Shown: positions 52,527 through 61,432, counted from the first letter of the stretch. The stretch: DNA of 64,000 nt from Companilactobacillus tucceti DSM 20183 (GCF_001434665.1 NZ_AZDG01000009.1:1-64000), one strand, 5' to 3'. The notes: a model not told the origin generated them from the sequence alone. Numbers and translations are program-made.

Positions 52527-52556
52527 AACAGCATATTTAGGTAGGCTGTTTTTTTG
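52527..52556 (+). terminator. Terminator after diguanylate cyclase 2
   Basis: AACAGC pairs with GCTGTT around a 12-base loop and seven T follow. Confidence 0.65.
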
Positions 52557-52616
52557 TTGATTTAATTACTATATTCAAGTTTTCTTTTTGTTTTAAATAT
52601 TTTCAGAGGTGGTTGA

Positions 52617-54026
52617 ATGAGAGAAGAAAACGCGATAAATATCGAAGATGAGACTTCAGATGACAATGACAATGTTGTCCGAAAACTGAAAGGAATTGCT
52701 AGTGTAGCAACTATTGGTGGACTACTATTTGGTTTTGATACTGGTGTCATTAATGGTGCCATTAGCTATATGGCTAGTCCAAAGGAATTAAATCTATCCC
52801 CATCAAATGAGGGATTAGTAACAAGTAGTGTCACTTTAGGAGCTGCTTTTGGGGCTATTGTTTCAGGACATCTATCAGATAAGGCTGGAAGAAAACGCCT
52901 GATTATTATTTTGGCAATTCTATTCTTCTTTGGAACCTTGGGATGTTCAATAGCGCCAAATGTTATCTCTATTATTTTCTTTAGAATTATTGTTGGTTTA
53001 GGAGTAGGTGGTGCTTCAGTAGTTGTACCTACTTATCTATCCGAAATTGCTACGACTGATCTTAGAGGACAATTAGTTACTCAAAATGAGTTTATGATCG
53101 TTACTGGTCAGTTGTTAGCTTTCGTTGTTAACGCCTTATTTGCTAATTTTGTAAATGTTCCACATATTTGGCGTTATATGTTGGGATTTGGAATGATTCC
53201 AGCTACTGCTTTGTTTATTGGAATGCAATTTTTACCAGAATCTCCGCGCTGGTTAGTTCTTAAAGGCAGAGATGAAGAAGCTCTCAAAATTTTGTCAACT
53301 ATTAGAAGAGACGAAAGTGATGGCAGAAGAGAGCTTAGAACTGTTCATTCTATAATGAATAAAAATACTGAAAAAATAAAACCAGTTAAAGAACTTAGAA
53401 AACCTTGGATTCGTCGCCTAGTCGTAATAGGTGCCGGATTAGGTATTATGCAACAATTTATTGGTGTGAATATCATGATGTATTATGGAACCAGTATATT
53501 GAATCAAGCTGGATTTACAAAGAGTTCTTCGATGATCGCCAATATTGGTAACGGTATTGTAGCGGTCATTGCAACAATTGTAAGTATGCACTTGATAACT
53601 CAATTGAATCGTCGTAAATACATGTTGACCGGTATTGCTGGCACAACAGTTTCATTGATTACTTTAGTAATACTATCTCATGTTTTGAATTCAGCAATGC
53701 TTCCTTATGGTGTAATTATTTGTTTGATGACATTTATGGCCTTTTTCCAAGGAGCAATATCACCACTAGTCTGGGTTTTGCTTTCTGAAATATTTCCACA
53801 ACATATTCGTGGATTGGGAATGGGAGCTGCAACATTCTTCTTATGGATATCAAACTTTGTAGTTGGGTATGTATTCCCAATTATGAATTCCACTATGGGT
53901 CCAAGTTTAACCTTTATAATTTTTGCGATATTTAATGTTATTGCTTGGTTCTTTGCATATAAATGTGTTCCAGAAACACGTGGTTTGACACTTGAAGAGA
54001 TCCAACAGAAGTTTATTAATGAGTAA
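52617..54026 (+). CDS. MFS sugar porter (IolT/AraE-like)
   Basis: A 469-residue proton-coupled sugar or polyol importer with 12 helices. Motifs of the sugar porter family are present: GGLLFGFDTGVINGAI (helix 1), GHLSDKAGRKR (loop 2-3), FLPESPRWLVLKGRDEEA (after helix 6), QQFIGVNIMMYYG (helix 7) and PETRGLTLEEIQ at the end. The closest-known types are inositol, arabinose and xylose transporters; no catabolic genes are adjacent to decide. GAGGTGG lies 7 bases before the ATG. Confidence 0.9.
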   Translation: MREENAINIEDETSDDNDNVVRKLKGIASVATIGGLLFGFDTGVINGAISYMASPKELNLSPSNEGLVTSSVTLGAAFGAIVSGHLSDKAGRKRLIIILAILFFFGTLGCSIAPNVISIIFFRIIVGLGVGGASVVVPTYLSEIATTDLRGQLVTQNEFMIVTGQLLAFVVNALFANFVNVPHIWRYMLGFGMIPATALFIGMQFLPESPRWLVLKGRDEEALKILSTIRRDESDGRRELRTVHSIMNKNTEKIKPVKELRKPWIRRLVVIGAGLGIMQQFIGVNIMMYYGTSILNQAGFTKSSSMIANIGNGIVAVIATIVSMHLITQLNRRKYMLTGIAGTTVSLITLVILSHVLNSAMLPYGVIICLMTFMAFFQGAISPLVWVLLSEIFPQHIRGLGMGAATFFLWISNFVVGYVFPIMNSTMGPSLTFIIFAIFNVIAWFFAYKCVPETRGLTLEEIQQKFINE

Positions 54027-54084
54027 TGATCTTCCTTAAACGCGACAAGAAACACAACTTTTACCTTAAACATGCAGCTTAAAC

Positions 54085-54199
54085 GCGTCAAAAAACACAG
54101 CCTTTTCCGCTTAAAACAAACACCCTCATCAATCCATTCGGATTGATGAGGGTGTTTGCCTTAATGCTCGAAGGCTGAGCGTGTTTTTTGACGCTCTCT
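54085..54199 (-). repeat. Structured 3'-region repeat, family 1 copy R4
   Basis: GCGTCAAAAAACAC (54085-54098) pairs perfectly with GTGTTTTTTGACGC (54181-54194). The inner helix AGCCTT/AAGGCT shows a compensated change from AGCTTT/AAAGCT. The central stem is a perfect 18 bp (54118-54157). On the minus strand it starts just after the stop codon of the glycosyltransferase gene. A truncated relative lies at about 54034-54080. Confidence 0.8.
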
Positions 54200-54205
54200 A
54201 CAGCT

Positions 54206-55507
54206 CTATTTCCTTTTCATATGACGTTCAGGGCTTTTCCAAGTACCTTGTCCATATCCCATAATGGTTTTTATTGCTGGTATAAAGGTTGTAACTACAG
54301 AAAGTGCATTTACTTGCCAATAGACTAATGAATAAAAAGGCATGAACATTAGATATTTAAACTTGGCTGCTTTACCATCAATTATTAAAGCTGCGGCTAA
54401 TTGCATAACTCCGGCTATCATTTCAAAGGTTAGAAATACAAATGACATTGCAAATAAGAAAATCACTTGTTCTAGATTTCCAGTAAAAATGAAGCCGACT
54501 AATGATCCTAGAAAAAGCATTAAACTTATGAAATAGAAAAATGACCAGACGGTACTAAAGGTTTGATCTACTAAAAATGCTATTTGGCGAATGTATTTTA
54601 GAGGATGGAGGAATATTTTCCAAAAATTTGCTAACCAAACTTCTGTCCCGCCTTTAGCCCAAAGTTTTCTTTGATGGTATAAGCTCTTTAAGTCGTCAGG
54701 AACATTCATATAAAATACAATATTTGGAGCAAAAACGGTTGACCAGCCACTGATTTGATGGTCCCAGGCAATACTAATATCTTCGGTTGCACGATCTTGT
54801 CTGAATAATCCAACATCGATCAAAGCGTCACGGCGATACATTGTATTGGCTCCGCTATAAGCGTACATATTTCCAAAAACACCAATTTGGCTTCGCTTGA
54901 TTATGCCAACGATACTAGAAAATTCAACGGTTTGAGATTTAGAAATAATCGTATCTCGATTTAAAACATCTGTGTTGGCCGTTACGGCGGCAATATTTTG
55001 TCCTTCAGAAGTATCAAAGTAATTCATATATTTCCAAATAGCGTCTGGTTCAGGTAGTGAGTCGGCGTCGTTACTTAGAATAAATTCCCCTTTAGTAAAA
55101 GCAATGCCAATATTAAAAGCATGAGCTTTACCTTGGTTCTTTTCGATACGGATAACTTTTAAATTTTGATATCTTAACATCAGATGTTTCAGTATTTCAG
55201 GGGTTTGGTCTGTTGATCCATCATCTATGACTAATACTTCATAGTTAGAATAATTCAAGTCATTCATTAAATAATTGATTGTATGTTCGATCATGATTTC
55301 TTCGTTATGAGCCGGGATCATGATCGTTACAAATGGTTGAATATTTTTATCTATATGTTTGTAATTTTTGATTTTGTGGGCATAGAGAAATTGATAGCAG
55401 ATAGTTCCGATCATCCAACAAAATGAACCTAATATTGGGTATGAAATCAAGATCAATAACAGAAAATTAGCCACAGAATCAAAAACTGAGATTCCTGTTT
55501 TGATCAT
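54206..55507 (-). CDS. Processive membrane glycosyltransferase family 2 (PgaC-like)
   Basis: A 433-residue polymerising transferase. There are two N-terminal helices (about 10-45), a GT-A domain (about 58-280) and three to four C-terminal helices. Catalytic motifs are VTIMIPAHNEE, VIDDGSTDQT, LSNDADSLPEP (DxD), ATEDISIAWD (TED base) and QRKLWAKGG (Q-x2-RW-like). This is the pattern of PgaC/IcaA poly-N-acetylglucosamine and related synthases. It overlaps the upstream gene by ATGA, so the two are translationally coupled. In PgaC/PgaD systems c-di-GMP binds at the interface; two diguanylate cyclases lie within 10 kb. The polymer made here is not known. Confidence 0.88.
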   Translation of the reverse strand: MIKTGISVFDSVANFLLLILISYPILGSFCWMIGTICYQFLYAHKIKNYKHIDKNIQPFVTIMIPAHNEEIMIEHTINYLMNDLNYSNYEVLVIDDGSTDQTPEILKHLMLRYQNLKVIRIEKNQGKAHAFNIGIAFTKGEFILSNDADSLPEPDAIWKYMNYFDTSEGQNIAAVTANTDVLNRDTIISKSQTVEFSSIVGIIKRSQIGVFGNMYAYSGANTMYRRDALIDVGLFRQDRATEDISIAWDHQISGWSTVFAPNIVFYMNVPDDLKSLYHQRKLWAKGGTEVWLANFWKIFLHPLKYIRQIAFLVDQTFSTVWSFFYFISLMLFLGSLVGFIFTGNLEQVIFLFAMSFVFLTFEMIAGVMQLAAALIIDGKAAKFKYLMFMPFYSLVYWQVNALSVVTTFIPAIKTIMGYGQGTWKSPERHMKRK

Positions 55508-56025
55508 AATTTAGCGTCCTCGAATTTACTATAAATTTTGTCTATGGTTTTGATCTCAAAATTATTTTCAGGTGTTACTACATAATATCTAATTTCATTT
55601 CTTCGATAATAACGTTCTCCGAATTTTGAACTATAGAAATCCTTGATAGCTTCGCGACGAGCAAATAATTTTTTCTCGTTGTAAATAGTATGCTTTTTAA
55701 CGTGATAGGTTGTGTAGTAATTATTATAGAGAGTAAAAGCTACTGTAATAATGGTTAGAACAAGGAATGCGTCAGTTAAAAAGTGTCCAAAGAAGTCAAA
55801 TAAATCTTTTCCTTCTGGAACGGACCAAGGTTGTCCTTGCATATTTTTATTAGCAAAAACAGTTAATGACAATGTCCAATAAATCGGGACGATCATTATT
55901 ATCCAAGCTAGAATCGTGATGATTATTTGTCTTATTTTTAAAAGAACATGGCCTCGTTCAAAAAAAGCATCGTGGATATATTTTCTCATAGGGTCATAAT
56001 CTTTTTGCGATGTTGTTATTTTCAT
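55504..56025 (-). CDS. PgaD-like accessory membrane protein
   Basis: A 173-residue protein with two strong membrane helices (about 30-55 and 88-110), a basic cytosolic region between and after them, and a short C-terminal domain. Size, topology and coupling to a PgaC-like synthase fit PgaD, the partner whose helices and cytosolic residues help bind c-di-GMP. Sequence similarity is weak to the eye. The ATG at 56025 is chosen because GGGTGA lies 6 bases upstream; in-frame ATG/GTG codons up to 56034 are alternatives. Confidence 0.6.
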   Translation of the reverse strand: MKITTSQKDYDPMRKYIHDAFFERGHVLLKIRQIIITILAWIIMIVPIYWTLSLTVFANKNMQGQPWSVPEGKDLFDFFGHFLTDAFLVLTIITVAFTLYNNYYTTYHVKKHTIYNEKKLFARREAIKDFYSSKFGERYYRRNEIRYYVVTPENNFEIKTIDKIYSKFEDAKL

Positions 56026-56242
56026 TGTCATCACCCATAACTATTACCATGTTTAAATAGTAATTTTTTTAAAATCTAAAGGCCGAATATGTGTATAAAA
56101 GTAATTGATTATGGGTATTTTAATATACATATATGATACTAGGCCTCTGATTTCCCTTAATACTAAACAGTTATTATTTGATTGCAAGAAAAATGAACCC
56201 AAAAAAGAGGACCCATTTAAGAGTCCTAAAAGACAGTATTGT

Positions 56243-56287
56243 TTGCATATTTTTTGTAATGGTATTATAGTGTACTAATGAACTATA
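56243..56287 (+). promoter_or_regulatory. Promoter and operator of the gntR-ABC operon
   Basis: TTGCAT and TATAGT (56266-56271) are spaced 17 bases. TATAGT-N10-ACTATA (56266-56287) is a perfect 6-bp-arm palindrome over the -10 and start point, as expected for auto-repression by the YtrA-type regulator just downstream. Confidence 0.65.
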
Positions 56288-56308
56288 ACAATAGAGAGGA
56301 GAATGATT

Positions 56309-56683
56309 TTGAATTTTGACGATAAGGTTCCAATCTATTACCAAATAAAAAATTATCTCTATCATAAAATTATCACTGGCACTTTAGCTCCTGGTGCAAA
56401 ATTACCATCGGTGAGACAATTAGCTATCGATGTTACTGCTAATGTTAATACGGTACAAAGAGCACTTGCTGAAATGATAACTGAAAAAATAATTATATCT
56501 CAAAGAGGCAAGGGTAATTTTGTCACAGAAGATATTGATAGTATCAAACATTTAAAAAAAGCATTAGTTACAAAACAATTATCACTGTCATACAAACAGT
56601 TACATGCCCTGAACTTGACTGACGATGAAATTTTAGCCGAATTAAAAGATTATATGAAAAATAGGAGTGGTGAACATGAGTGA
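56309..56683 (+). CDS. GntR-family regulator, YtrA type
   Basis: A 124-residue repressor. The TTG at 56309 is chosen over the ATG at 56303 because AGGAG at 56297 gives 7-base spacing. The N-terminal winged helix shows VPIYYQIKNYLYHKIITGTL, KLPSVRQLAIDVTANVNTVQ and the wing ISQRGKGNFV. The short C-terminal part (about 50 residues) is the two-helix YtrA dimerisation segment, not a ligand domain. YtrA regulators control the ABC transporter genes they are encoded with, here the next two genes, and usually react to wall-active antibiotics. Its end overlaps the ATPase start by 8 bp. Confidence 0.9.
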   Translation: MNFDDKVPIYYQIKNYLYHKIITGTLAPGAKLPSVRQLAIDVTANVNTVQRALAEMITEKIIISQRGKGNFVTEDIDSIKHLKKALVTKQLSLSYKQLHALNLTDDEILAELKDYMKNRSGEHE

Positions 56684-57386
56684 TTTACTAAAAATCGATA
56701 ACTTAAATTACAGTCATAGTTTAAAAAACATTTTACATGATGTTAATTTAACAATTGAAAGCGGAAAAATCGTTGGTTTACTTGGTGAAAATGGTGCCGG
56801 TAAAACAACTTTGATGAGACTTATCACTGGAAGTGCACATGGAAGCGGCAATATAGCTGTTAAAGACGCGACAACAGCTGCAAAGAGAAAAAGTTATGTT
56901 AGTTTTACAGATCATCTAGGTGGTTTTCCTTCTGGAATGAAGATTGAGAAACTACGTAATTTCTATAGTACTGTCTATGCTGACTTTGATAAGGAACGTT
57001 TTGATGAATTATTAGAGTTTTCTCAATTAGATAAAACTGCTAAAATTTCTACTTTATCTAAAGGTATGAAAGAAAAGTTGATAATTACTTTGACTCTGGC
57101 ACGAAAGGCAGATCTTTATTTACTAGATGAACCATTTGGTGGAATAGATAGTATGAGTCGTAAGAAAATTATCAATAGTATTATCAAATGGAAGTCTGAA
57201 GATTCAACAATGATTATTAGTGACCACTATGTTGCTGAAATTGCTCCAATTTTAGATGAAATTGTAGTTGTTAAAGATAAGACTATTAATTGTCATAAAA
57301 AGACTGATGAGATTCGTGAAAATGCTGGTCAAAGTATTGAAGAATTTTATGAAGGTTTGTATGAGGAAGGTGATTCAAATGACTAG
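56676..57386 (+). CDS. ABC transporter ATP-binding protein
   Basis: A 236-residue ATPase. The ATG at 56676 follows AGGAG by 8 bases. The Walker A is GENGAGKTT (about 36-44), the Q-loop region is SFTDHLGG, the signature is LSKGMKEK in place of LSGGQ, and the Walker B is LYLLDEPFGGID (about 149-160) with the switch His in ISDHYV. The degenerate signature is common in YtrB/EcsA-like exporters. It energises the permease encoded next, whose start overlaps its end by 8 bp, and is under the YtrA-type regulator. Confidence 0.92.
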   Translation: MSDLLKIDNLNYSHSLKNILHDVNLTIESGKIVGLLGENGAGKTTLMRLITGSAHGSGNIAVKDATTAAKRKSYVSFTDHLGGFPSGMKIEKLRNFYSTVYADFDKERFDELLEFSQLDKTAKISTLSKGMKEKLIITLTLARKADLYLLDEPFGGIDSMSRKKIINSIIKWKSEDSTMIISDHYVAEIAPILDEIVVVKDKTINCHKKTDEIRENAGQSIEEFYEGLYEEGDSND

Positions 57387-58149
57387 TTTTGGAAAATTAT
57401 TTAAAGTTACTATCAATGAGAGATTCAAATCAATGAATTTTATCCTATTGATCGATTTAATTGCCATTGCAGTTAGTTCGATTTGGGTAGCAATTACAGG
57501 AAATATGAGTACAGAAACATTTTCTAGCATCGTATTTTCTTGGTCATCCCTTGTATTTATCTTTGCTTTTGTTCGCCTGGCAGTCCTTCAGGAATCAACT
57601 TTTACTCGTGATAGTTATCGTTTGATACCTATCAGTGATACAAAATTCTATCTTGCCAATTTAGCATCTACTTTGGTTTCATTCTTATATGTAGTTTTGA
57701 TAGAAGGAATTCTTTATGGAATTGTTATTGCAATGAATTGGAACGCGGTTCAAGAAGTGATAACTTATATGAAGTTAATGCATCGTTTTACAACAGCAAA
57801 CGGAATATTAGCAGGGCTAACAGGTCTTATATTAACAATTGCCATGGTAGTTTTAGGATGGACAACAATTAATTTGATTCACTTAGTTGGACGTTCCGCA
57901 AGTAACTTTTTACCTAGTACAGGACGCAAAGTTTTAAATATTGTGATGTATATCTTAGTTATTTGGTTAGTTCTTAGAGTTGTCGGATTTTTGAGTGAAC
58001 AAATTGGTAATTCAATGGCGTTGATCAGTAACTCAAATGATTTTTGGACATTCCTATTGAACGTTTCTGTATTCTTATTGGTAGCTATAATTGAAGCGGT
58101 AGTAAGTATCTATTTATTAAATAGATGGGTTGAAACAATTACTGAATAA
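57379..58149 (+). CDS. ABC transporter permease
   Basis: A 256-residue membrane protein with six predicted helices (roughly 18-40, 50-72, 100-125, 145-170, 180-205 and 220-245). The ATG at 57379 follows GAGGAAGG by 8 bases and gives MTSFGKLFKVTINERFKS; the frame runs far upstream inside the ATPase gene but with no support. It completes the gntR-ATPase-permease operon. Such small two-component exporters respond to envelope stress. The substrate is unknown. Confidence 0.85.
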   Translation: MTSFGKLFKVTINERFKSMNFILLIDLIAIAVSSIWVAITGNMSTETFSSIVFSWSSLVFIFAFVRLAVLQESTFTRDSYRLIPISDTKFYLANLASTLVSFLYVVLIEGILYGIVIAMNWNAVQEVITYMKLMHRFTTANGILAGLTGLILTIAMVVLGWTTINLIHLVGRSASNFLPSTGRKVLNIVMYILVIWLVLRVVGFLSEQIGNSMALISNSNDFWTFLLNVSVFLLVAIIEAVVSIYLLNRWVETITE

Positions 58150-58211
58150 AAATGGTTAAAATCTTTTATTGATTGAAAGAATAGTATATATTTTAAATAT
58201 GTAGCGTAGAC

Positions 58212-58326
58212 GTGTAATAAAGCACAGTTTTTTTCGTTTAAAAAAGGACCCAATTAATCCAAAATCGGATTGATTGGGTCCTTTACCTTAATGCGCAAAA
58301 GCTGACCATGCTTTGTCGCACTCTTA
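58212..58326 (-). repeat. Structured repeat, family 1 copy R5
   Basis: The outer arms (58212-58224 and 58309-58321) pair with three wobble pairs and one mismatch. The inner helix and the central stem AAAGGACCCAATTAATCC/GGATTGATTGGGTCCTTT follow the family layout with one wobble. Unlike the other copies it does not follow a stop codon in its own orientation; its start lies just upstream of the glutathione peroxidase gene. Confidence 0.7.
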
Positions 58327-58343
58327 CAGAAGGGAGTATCTCC

Positions 58344-58814
58344 ATGGCAACTATTTACGATTTTTCAGAAATAGAAATGAACGGTAACAAAATCAACTTT
58401 AATGAATATAAAGGTAAGGTAGTATTAATTGTTAATACTGCAAGTAAATGTGGGCTAGCTCCACAACTTGAAGCAATTGAGGGATTGTATAAGAAGCATC
58501 ACGATCAAGGCTTTGAGGTATTGGGGTTACCATCTAATCAATTTCATCAGGAATTAGGTTCAGATGAGGAAACAAGTGACTATTGTCAGATGCATTATGG
58601 AGTGACATTTCCAATGACAAAGCAAGTAAAAGTAAATGGTGAAGACGAGGATCCATTGTTTACTTATTTAAAGGAAACCGCAGGTAATGGTCGTATCAAA
58701 TGGAATTTCACCAAATTCTTGATTGGTCGTGATGGTCAAGTGATAAAACGTTATGCGCCAGTTACTAAACCTGAAAAAATTGAACCTGATATTATTGAAG
58801 CACTCAAAAACTAA
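58344..58814 (+). CDS. Glutathione peroxidase family thiol peroxidase
   Basis: A 156-residue thioredoxin-fold peroxidase. The ATG at 58344 follows AAGGGAG. The peroxidatic Cys is in NTASKCGLAPQ (about residue 35), the Gln in LPSNQFHQELGSDEE (about 70), and the Trp-Asn in IKWNFTKFLIGRDG (about 123), completing the catalytic tetrad. The usual 'GFPCNQF' has Ser for Cys, so a resolving Cys at that site is absent; the Cys in SDYCQMHYG (about residue 87) could serve. Lactobacilli without glutathione use thioredoxin as reductant for such enzymes. The gene is followed by a terminator. Confidence 0.92.
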   Translation: MATIYDFSEIEMNGNKINFNEYKGKVVLIVNTASKCGLAPQLEAIEGLYKKHHDQGFEVLGLPSNQFHQELGSDEETSDYCQMHYGVTFPMTKQVKVNGEDEDPLFTYLKETAGNGRIKWNFTKFLIGRDGQVIKRYAPVTKPEKIEPDIIEALKN

Positions 58815-58826
58815 ATAATTTGATAC

Positions 58827-58867
58827 AAAAAAGTCGAAACCTTCAGATTTGAAGATTTCGACTTTTT
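58827..58867. terminator. Terminator after the glutathione peroxidase gene
   Basis: AAAAAGTCGAAA pairs perfectly with TTTCGACTTTTT, with a small inner CTTC/GAAG helix. Both strands have T runs. Confidence 0.8.
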
Positions 58868-58877
58868 ATATCCTAAA

Positions 58878-58920
58878 CGTGCAAAAAAAGCTGCAGACCG
58901 CCTGTTTTTGCACTCTCCTT
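58878..58920 (-). repeat. Short relative of the family 1 structured repeat
   Basis: On the minus strand GAGAGTGCAAAAACAGGCGG...GCAGCTTTTTTTGCACGTTTAGG begins a few bases after the acetolactate decarboxylase stop codon. GTGCAAAAA pairs with TTTTTGCAC. It has the ends of the longer elements but almost no core. Confidence 0.65.
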
Positions 58921-58923
58921 TAT

Positions 58924-59637
58924 TTACCCTTCGGCTTTATGTACGTCGTCGAGAATATTATCTTTAGAAAAATCATGTTCCATATATTCTTTATTATCAG
59001 TAGGTAAGTGCTGTTCTAATGTATCGAATTGTTGGAAAGATACAACGCCGGTTACTGATTCGAAGCTTAAAATATGTCCACCAAAACTATGGTCGTTTGA
59101 TAGAAAATGACTGTGGAAACCACCAACTGCTGCTCCATCGAATAGAGTAGGTGAATGATAACTTATCAATGTACCAGTTACCTCGTCTTTGTTGAACGTA
59201 TTTTGATTTTCGGCAGTTTTTGCTAGAGAATCATATGGTTTTGATGATTTTCTAACGGCTCTTGTCGTCATATTTTTGAAAGTACCAGTTATCTTAATGG
59301 AGAAGAAAGTATTATCGCTGTTAGCGGCTTGTTTGATTTGTGATTGTAAATCATCACGCTCAATATTTTCAATTTCCATCATTTCTGCATAATCAGCGAA
59401 GTGGCTGTTTGCAAAAGGCATTATAAAATCACCATCAATAATGTTTATATTGCCATCACCATCTAATTGGTATGGTGTGCCATCAAGAATGATCAATTCA
59501 CCATCTAAACCTTCACCAGTTCCAATACCAGTATCACCGTGTTTTAATAATTCGTTCATGGTGAGTGTTCCATCAAGCAAACCAGGTACTAATAAAGCTA
59601 AAGTACCATGTTGATAAAGAATATTTGTCTTTGACAT
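58924..59637 (-). CDS. aldC: Alpha-acetolactate decarboxylase
   Basis: A 237-residue enzyme converting alpha-acetolactate to acetoin. Family landmarks: LYQHGTLALLVPGLLDGTL near the start, GDTGIGTGEGLDGELIILDG, and the zinc site GGFHSHFLSNDHSFGGHIL (about residues 172-190) with three His. Length is typical (230-240). It is the second gene after the acetolactate synthase gene, 17 bp apart, forming the acetoin pathway operon that diverts pyruvate and consumes acid. Expression is probably controlled by the divergent MarR-type regulator. Confidence 0.96.
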   Translation of the reverse strand: MSKTNILYQHGTLALLVPGLLDGTLTMNELLKHGDTGIGTGEGLDGELIILDGTPYQLDGDGNINIIDGDFIMPFANSHFADYAEMMEIENIERDDLQSQIKQAANSDNTFFSIKITGTFKNMTTRAVRKSSKPYDSLAKTAENQNTFNKDEVTGTLISYHSPTLFDGAAVGGFHSHFLSNDHSFGGHILSFESVTGVVSFQQFDTLEQHLPTDNKEYMEHDFSKDNILDDVHKAEG

Positions 59638-59653
59638 AATAAGTTCCTTCCTA

Positions 59654-61330
59654 TTAGTTCAATACGTCTTCGAGCAATGTTGAAACAAGTTTGATATTGT
59701 CACTGTAGTCAACAGGAATATCAATTACAACTGGACCAGAAGTCTTGAAAGCTTCTGCTAAGCGGTCCTTTAATTCATCAGCTGTTTCAGCGCGCATACC
59801 AGTTGCCCCAAAACTCTCAGCGTATTTAGCAAAGTCTACTTTACCCAGTGTAACACCTGAATAACGACCATACTTTGCAACTTCTTGGAATTTAACCATG
59901 TCATAAAAACCATCGTTCCATACTAGTTGAACGATATTAAGATTTAAGCGGACCGCAGTTTCAAGTTCTTGACCTGAGAATAAGAAACCACCATCACCAG
60001 CAACAGAGACAATTGGCTGTTCTGGACGCTCTAGTGCTGCGGCAATAGCCCATGGTAGAGCTACACCAAGAGTTTGCATACCATTACTGAATAGTAAATG
60101 TCTTGGTTTGTAACTTCTGAAATGTCTAGCCATCCAAATATAATGACTACCAACATCAACTGTAACAGTTGTATCATCGTTAACTTGGTTTTGAAGAGCA
60201 TGAACGATTTCTAGGGGATGCAATCCCTTGCCAGCCTTACTTTCAGGAACTTTATCTTGAGAAACGAAACTTACTTGCATTTCGTGTAAATGTTTCTTTA
60301 AATCATCACTTAAACCAATGTCATCAGGTAAGTTGTGTGCAAGATCTCTAATTGTTTTAGCAATATCTGCTTGAACAACTAAATCAGGTTGGTATTCATT
60401 TGAAATTTCTGGAGCGATACTATCAAGATTAATGATCTCACCGCTAAGGTCAACGTTCCAAATTCTTGCTTCGTATTCAACAGGGTCATATCCAATGGCG
60501 ATAACTAGATCACTTTCTTTAAGCATGGCATCACCAATTTGGTTTCTAAATAATCCGACACGACCATAATAGTTTTTTTCAAGGTCTCTTGAGATAACTC
60601 CGGCACCTTGGAAAGTTTCAACAACTGGGATCGAGAACTTGTGTAAGAAATGATGAATAGCTTCAGTTACTTCTTCACTTGAAGAACGCATACCAGCTAA
60701 AATAACAGGGAGTTTGGCGTGTTTTATTTTGTCGATAATTTGAGAAATAGTATCGCTGTCGGCTCCACCTTGTTGAATGGGTGCGAGTGTTTTAATCTCA
60801 TCATCAGTTACGGAATCGTCTAGCACATCTTTTGGTAGTGAAATAAAAGTTGCACCAGATTTTGGAGCCATAGCTGTTTGATAAGCATTAGCGAATGTTT
60901 CAGAGATATTGTTGGCGTCTTGAACTTCAACACTATCTTTTGTAGCAGAATTTAGAAGTTCCTTACTAGGAATACTTTGGTGTGTCAATCTAGAAACGTC
61001 ATTACGAGGAACTTGTCCACCAAGAGCAACAACAGGGTCACCTTCAGAAGTAGCTGTGATCAATCCAGTTGCTAGGTTTGAAACACCGGGACCTGAAGTA
61101 GTTGCAACAACTCCTGGCTTTCCTGTTAAACGACCAATACCTGATGCGATAAAGGCAGCGTTTTGTTCATGGCGAGTAATGATGAGTTTAGGGGCTTTAG
61201 GATCTTTGCTGTATTCTAGTAGGTCAAAAAGTTTATCGACCTTGGCACCTGGAAGTCCAAAGACGTACTTAACCCCTTGGTTTACCATCGAATTGAATAA
61301 AGCTTCAGCACCGTTTTTTTCAGTTGACAT
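59654..61330 (-). CDS. alsS: Catabolic acetolactate synthase
   Basis: A 558-residue thiamine-diphosphate enzyme condensing two pyruvates to acetolactate. The ATG at 61330 follows AGGAGG, giving MSTEKNGAEALFNSMVNQG; the open frame upstream covers the promoter and operator. The catalytic Glu is in RHEQNAAFIASG (about residue 50), with TSGPGVSNLATGL after it. The ThDP/Mg motif is GDGGFLFSGQELETAVRLNL ending in NDG. As an AlsS-type enzyme it needs no FAD or regulatory subunit, and no ilvN gene is next to it. It is co-transcribed with aldC. TTGACA and TATATT, 17 bases apart on the minus strand, form its promoter, overlapped by the MarR-type operator. Confidence 0.95.
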   Translation of the reverse strand: MSTEKNGAEALFNSMVNQGVKYVFGLPGAKVDKLFDLLEYSKDPKAPKLIITRHEQNAAFIASGIGRLTGKPGVVATTSGPGVSNLATGLITATSEGDPVVALGGQVPRNDVSRLTHQSIPSKELLNSATKDSVEVQDANNISETFANAYQTAMAPKSGATFISLPKDVLDDSVTDDEIKTLAPIQQGGADSDTISQIIDKIKHAKLPVILAGMRSSSEEVTEAIHHFLHKFSIPVVETFQGAGVISRDLEKNYYGRVGLFRNQIGDAMLKESDLVIAIGYDPVEYEARIWNVDLSGEIINLDSIAPEISNEYQPDLVVQADIAKTIRDLAHNLPDDIGLSDDLKKHLHEMQVSFVSQDKVPESKAGKGLHPLEIVHALQNQVNDDTTVTVDVGSHYIWMARHFRSYKPRHLLFSNGMQTLGVALPWAIAAALERPEQPIVSVAGDGGFLFSGQELETAVRLNLNIVQLVWNDGFYDMVKFQEVAKYGRYSGVTLGKVDFAKYAESFGATGMRAETADELKDRLAEAFKTSGPVVIDIPVDYSDNIKLVSTLLEDVLN

Positions 61331-61378
61331 TAATGTATATCCTCCTTGAGTATCTTGGTTCGTGATGTTATTGTAGTA

Positions 61379-61410
61379 AATATAAATCGTTGGTGTTGAT
61401 TTGTCAACAC
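61379..61410 (-). promoter_or_regulatory. alsS promoter with MarR-type operator
   Basis: On the minus strand TTGACA (61407-61402) and TATATT (61384-61379) are 17 bases apart. GTGTTGA-TTTG-TCAACAC (61393-61410) is a perfect 7-bp-arm palindrome over the -35 box, the expected size for a MarR dimer site, and lies 23 bases before the divergent marR start. Confidence 0.8.
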
Positions 61411-61432
61411 ATAAAACTTGGAGAATTTTAAG

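Noticed and set aside
57268-57378. Upstream extension of the ABC permease reading frame
   Set aside because: It lies within the ATPase gene in another frame; the GAGGAAGG site and overlap style support the start at 57379.
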